DNA of 64,000 nt. It comes from Virgibacillus siamensis (GTDB lineage: Bacteria; Bacillota; Bacilli; Bacillales; Amphibacillaceae). Both the position numbers and the translations under genes were made by a program. Positions 61,028-64,000 of this stretch are shown piece after piece. Below the pieces are notes generated by a model. That model had not been told where the DNA came from. It did no database searches and was given only the letters and a program-made list of their open reading frames with translations. The DNA lies in the NCBI RefSeq assembly GCF_900162695.1, contig NZ_FUIH01000007.1, forward strand, positions 3,100,001 through 3,164,000, in the 5' to 3' direction. Position 1 is the stretch's first letter. Each line of letters starts with the position of its first letter.

Positions 61028-62345
61028 CCTCAGCTCCACCTTCCCGATGTTGCGTTGATTCATGAAACTCGATTTGCTTCCAGTCTCCATTGTATTCTAC
61101 AAACCAGGCTGGCTGCAATTTGACAACATTATTGGAGTCAATGTCCTGATAGGATAAGTGGTAGCCAACTTGCAGATCACTTATTTCCTCCAGTTTATAC
61201 GAAGATTTGCTCTCCATATAACTAAGTACTTCATCGACCGATTTTAGTGTTATTTCTTTTTCATTGATTAAGTCGTTTAACCGGAACAGTGGCCGCTCAT
61301 AATTGTTAAGATCTACACTCAGCTCGGTTGGCTGCCATATTTGTCTGATCATAGAAAGTCCGGCATTGCTGTAAATCGGATAGCCATTGTAATACATCTG
61401 GTAGCGAATTTCATTCCCTTTTGAATCAATTCGCATCAAATTGTATTCATCTGTCCAGCCTTTACGGTCATTAATACTCTGCAAACTTCGTGTAATCAGT
61501 TCTTCGTCCGGCAGCGGTCTTTCGGATGACTCATACGGATTATCGAATTTCATTAGTTTCATATCTTCAATGACCCGCAATCCACGGACACCATCCGTAA
61601 AATACACTTCATTCTGATGGTTCTGATTCCGGCTGACAATTTCAGGTTTGGCAAATAACGCATTGCGAAATTTCAATGGGTCAATCGTGTTTATGGTCAG
61701 TACTTTCCGACTCATCGTAATTTGGTGCTTCGGAACATAATATGGATTGCTCCCGGACTTAACCAGTTTATACTCCTTTAATCCTTCAAAGGTAGTCAGG
61801 TAACGCCAAAGCAAATCATATTTTTTTGAGTTGTTGACAACAGCAGTTACACGCTGCTCCCCATTATCCGATACAAAAATAACATTCAATACAGAATCAT
61901 CACGATTAAATGTGATGTAAATCTTTTTAAAACTCCACTCCGGTAAAAACTTTTCCTCACTGAACGTAAACAGGCTTTTGGCTGTTTGCATAGGCAGTGA
62001 TACGGGGAAAATGATTTCCAGTTGTTTTTCCTCGTTCGGTACCCCCTGTTGATTAGAGGTCTGTACATTATTAAGCACCCAGGATTGCATATCCTGATAT
62101 AACGATTGCTGTTCATTGGGATCCGAAAATCCATAGTACGTCTTGCCGTTATGAAAAATAATCGATTTCGGTTCGATAATTTCCTGTTTCGTTTGCTTCT
62201 TACCACCAATGTTAACCTGATCAACATACTTATTATTTTTGGAATCCTCGAAGTTCGGCTGATAATTCCACAGGCTGAAGGTAAGCACTAAACTTAACAA
62301 CACCAAAATCCATAAAATAAATGACTTCACTGTCTCCAGGTTCAT
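61008..62345 (-). CDS. walH: WalH (YycH) regulator of WalK
   Basis: The 445-residue protein has an N-terminal membrane segment (ILWILVLLSLVLTFSLW) and a large extracellular part, as in YycH. Together with WalI it keeps WalK activity in check. Its start overlaps the walK stop by four bases (ATGA), so it is coupled to the kinase gene. Confidence 0.93.
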   Translation of the reverse strand: MNLETVKSFILWILVLLSLVLTFSLWNYQPNFEDSKNNKYVDQVNIGGKKQTKQEIIEPKSIIFHNGKTYYGFSDPNEQQSLYQDMQSWVLNNVQTSNQQGVPNEEKQLEIIFPVSLPMQTAKSLFTFSEEKFLPEWSFKKIYITFNRDDSVLNVIFVSDNGEQRVTAVVNNSKKYDLLWRYLTTFEGLKEYKLVKSGSNPYYVPKHQITMSRKVLTINTIDPLKFRNALFAKPEIVSRNQNHQNEVYFTDGVRGLRVIEDMKLMKFDNPYESSERPLPDEELITRSLQSINDRKGWTDEYNLMRIDSKGNEIRYQMYYNGYPIYSNAGLSMIRQIWQPTELSVDLNNYERPLFRLNDLINEKEITLKSVDEVLSYMESKSSYKLEEISDLQVGYHLSYQDIDSNNVVKLQPAWFVEYNGDWKQIEFHESTQHREGGAEDAMETN

Positions 62346-64000
62346 TTGTTACCCCTCCGCTTCTGACTCATCAGCGGAAGTGTAAAGAGAATCGTCGTCC
62401 CTTTACCTTCTTTACTTTTTGCCCAAATTTTACCGTCATGCGACTCAACCAGTTCCTGGGATATCGCCAGTCCAAGACCGGTTCCGCCTAATTTTCTTGT
62501 CCGAGCTTTATCAACACGGTAGAAGCGTTCAAATATTTTATCCACTTTATCATAGGAGATGCCCATACCTTCATCTTCTACGCTGATCATCAGATGATTT
62601 TTCTGTTTGGCTGCCCTGAACCGGATTGTTCCTCCCTCTGGAGAGTACTTCATCGCATTTGTGATGATGTTATCAAGCACCTGCATCATTTTATCCTTAT
62701 CCATCCAGACGTAATATTTTCCTTTCGGCAGTTCACGCTCCAAATGGATTCCCTCTGTCACATTCATTTCAAAACGATCAATAACATGATGGTAAAATTC
62801 AATAAACTCCACTTTTTCTTTTTGAAGTGGGTGTTCCTTGCTGTCCATTTTCGATAATTGCAGCAGATCATTTACCATTCGGATCATTCGCTCTGTCTCG
62901 TTTTGAGCAACACCGAGAAAGCGCGGTGCAATTTCTTTATCTTCCCAAGCACCTTCTGTCAATGCTTCAATATAGCTGCGCATCGTTGTCAATGGCGTCC
63001 GTAATTCATGGGACACATTGGAAACAAACTCACGCCGTTCCTGCTCCACTTTCTCCTGTTCCGTGACATCACTTATGACGGTAATAAATCCGGTTATATC
63101 ATCTTCCTCATCGGAAATCGTGGAGAAATTGGCACGAATCAGGAAAATATCATCATCTTCACTAAAGTCAATAATAATCGATCCTGTGTCAGGAAGATCT
63201 GTAATATCAACCGTCTTTTCATCCAGCTGTAAGAGGTCCATCAAATATGCCCCTTGTGCTTCATCAGGATTTACCCCAATCAGTTTTGCCGCTGCATCGT
63301 TCATTAACGATACGGCACCTGACTTATCAGTTGCGATTACCCCGTCAGACATATTGGATAAGACGGAACTGAGTTTTCGCCGCTCTTCTTCTGTTAATGC
63401 TCTGGAATGTTTTAATCGTACATTCAAATCGTTAAAGGTCTCCGCAAGCTGCCCGATCTCATCGGTGCCATAGACATTTACTTTTTGGGAGAAATCACCC
63501 CTTGCCATTGTTTGGGCCTGTCTGCGCATTTCCATGATCGGTTTTGTGATGGTTCGGGCCACCAGAATTCCCATGAAAGCTGACACTGCCAAAGCTAAAA
63601 TAGACCCTTGCACAAATATTTTATTTATTTTTTGCAGCTGGTTATAGACATTCTCAAGCGACGCTTCCAAATACATGGTTCCGACATGAGTCTGGTCATC
63701 GTTGTATATGGGAACCGCTTTAACATACATCCGGTTTCCGGTTTTCTTGTTATATTGTCTTGCATCCAGTGATAGGCCGTATCGGACAGATTTAACAATT
63801 AAATCATTGGTCGTCTTTTTGCCGATAATGTCAAGGTTTGAATAATTGCTTGTCGCAATGACCCTGCTCTGTTTATCAATGACCTGCAGTTTCGTGATGG
63901 GATCGGTCTGACCCGTCTGGTTCGTTTGTACAATGGTTTGCACTTCCTCCTGCAATGTCAGTTCTTCCGGATCGTCTGTCCGCTCTTTATTAAAGGCCTG
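62342..64000 (-). CDS. walK: WalK (YycG) sensor histidine kinase, N-terminus outside the window
   Basis: WalK is the essential cell-wall-stress kinase that phosphorylates WalR. The visible 552 residues hold the extracellular sensor domain, the second membrane segment (FVQGSILALAVSAFMGILVA), HAMP (RTITKPIMEMRRQAQTMARG), PAS (LSNMSDGVIATDKSGAVSLMN), the phosphoacceptor His in SHELRTPLTTM, and the ATPase domain with NAMKYSPEGG, DEGMGI and GTGLGLAIS. About 55-60 residues, including the first membrane segment, lie past the right edge. WalR should be encoded beyond it. Confidence 0.95.
   Translation of the reverse strand, partial: QAFNKERTDDPEELTLQEEVQTIVQTNQTGQTDPITKLQVIDKQSRVIATSNYSNLDIIGKKTTNDLIVKSVRYGLSLDARQYNKKTGNRMYVKAVPIYNDDQTHVGTMYLEASLENVYNQLQKINKIFVQGSILALAVSAFMGILVARTITKPIMEMRRQAQTMARGDFSQKVNVYGTDEIGQLAETFNDLNVRLKHSRALTEEERRKLSSVLSNMSDGVIATDKSGAVSLMNDAAAKLIGVNPDEAQGAYLMDLLQLDEKTVDITDLPDTGSIIIDFSEDDDIFLIRANFSTISDEEDDITGFITVISDVTEQEKVEQERREFVSNVSHELRTPLTTMRSYIEALTEGAWEDKEIAPRFLGVAQNETERMIRMVNDLLQLSKMDSKEHPLQKEKVEFIEFYHHVIDRFEMNVTEGIHLERELPKGKYYVWMDKDKMMQVLDNIITNAMKYSPEGGTIRFRAAKQKNHLMISVEDEGMGISYDKVDKIFERFYRVDKARTRKLGGTGLGLAISQELVESHDGKIWAKSKEGKGTTILFTLPLMSQKRRGNK

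Overview
The window reads as a low-GC Firmicute chromosome, most likely a salt-tolerant Bacillaceae of the Virgibacillus/Oceanobacillus/Lentibacillus type. The right edge carries walK-walH-walI-walJ-htrA, which in Bacillus lies close to oriC. rlmH, often found beside htrA, is present but about 14 kb away. Choline-to-betaine genes, a T-box-controlled proBA operon, many lipoproteins with Gram-positive lipoboxes and strong AGGAGG ribosome sites fit this assignment. No rRNA, tRNA, CRISPR array or complete insertion sequence was seen.

Layout. 0-2.4 kb: a VWA-domain lipoprotein (cut by the left edge), a YdjM-like membrane protein and two small envelope proteins. 2.6-12.3 kb: an AT-rich defence island. 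It holds a DUF262/HNH (GmrSD-like) protein, a candidate Kiwa pair (KwaA-like membrane protein and DUF4868/KwaB-like protein) with a coupled 44-residue ORF, and a three-gene cassette of MmeI-like methyltransferase, superfamily 2 helicase and GIY-YIG nuclease. 12.3-14.4 kb: decayed DNA with a truncated amidohydrolase and a diverged second copy of the proA 3' end. 14.5-17.8 kb: GntR regulator, saccharopine-dehydrogenase-like oxidoreductase and NhaC-type antiporter. 18-23.6 kb: secreted GH92 mannosidase and a ROK repressor. 23.9-26.5 kb: sulfide oxidation (CstB-like, SQR). 26.6-29.3 kb: proBA with its T-box leader. 29.4-34.8 kb: glycine betaine module (GbsR, OpuAC-like lipoprotein, GbsA, BetA). 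35-41.9 kb: beta-glucoside utilisation (GH1, ROK kinase, LacI, ABC sugar importer). 42-57.8 kb: mixed housekeeping and transport genes (rlmH, amino-acid permease, lrgAB-like pair, MFS/MarR, dacC, MerR, PCD, two ABC exporters, DoxX). 58-64 kb: htrA and the walJ-I-H-K signalling operon.

How the genes work together. The osmoprotection module imports betaine and converts choline to betaine under GbsR. The proBA operon makes proline, another compatible solute, under proline-tRNA sensing. CstB and SQR detoxify sulfide. The sugar cluster looks like a self-contained ABC uptake, kinase and glycosidase operon under its own LacI repressor, with three operator-like palindromes upstream. The Wal genes control cell-wall metabolism.

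The most interesting points are the Kiwa-like pair, the methyltransferase/helicase/GIY-YIG cassette in which the MmeI-like enzyme seems to lack its own nuclease, a seven-unit 20-21 bp phased array of CAACC motifs at 47.1-47.3 kb, and a DnaA-box cluster beside htrA. All names come from reading motifs by eye; no database search was possible.
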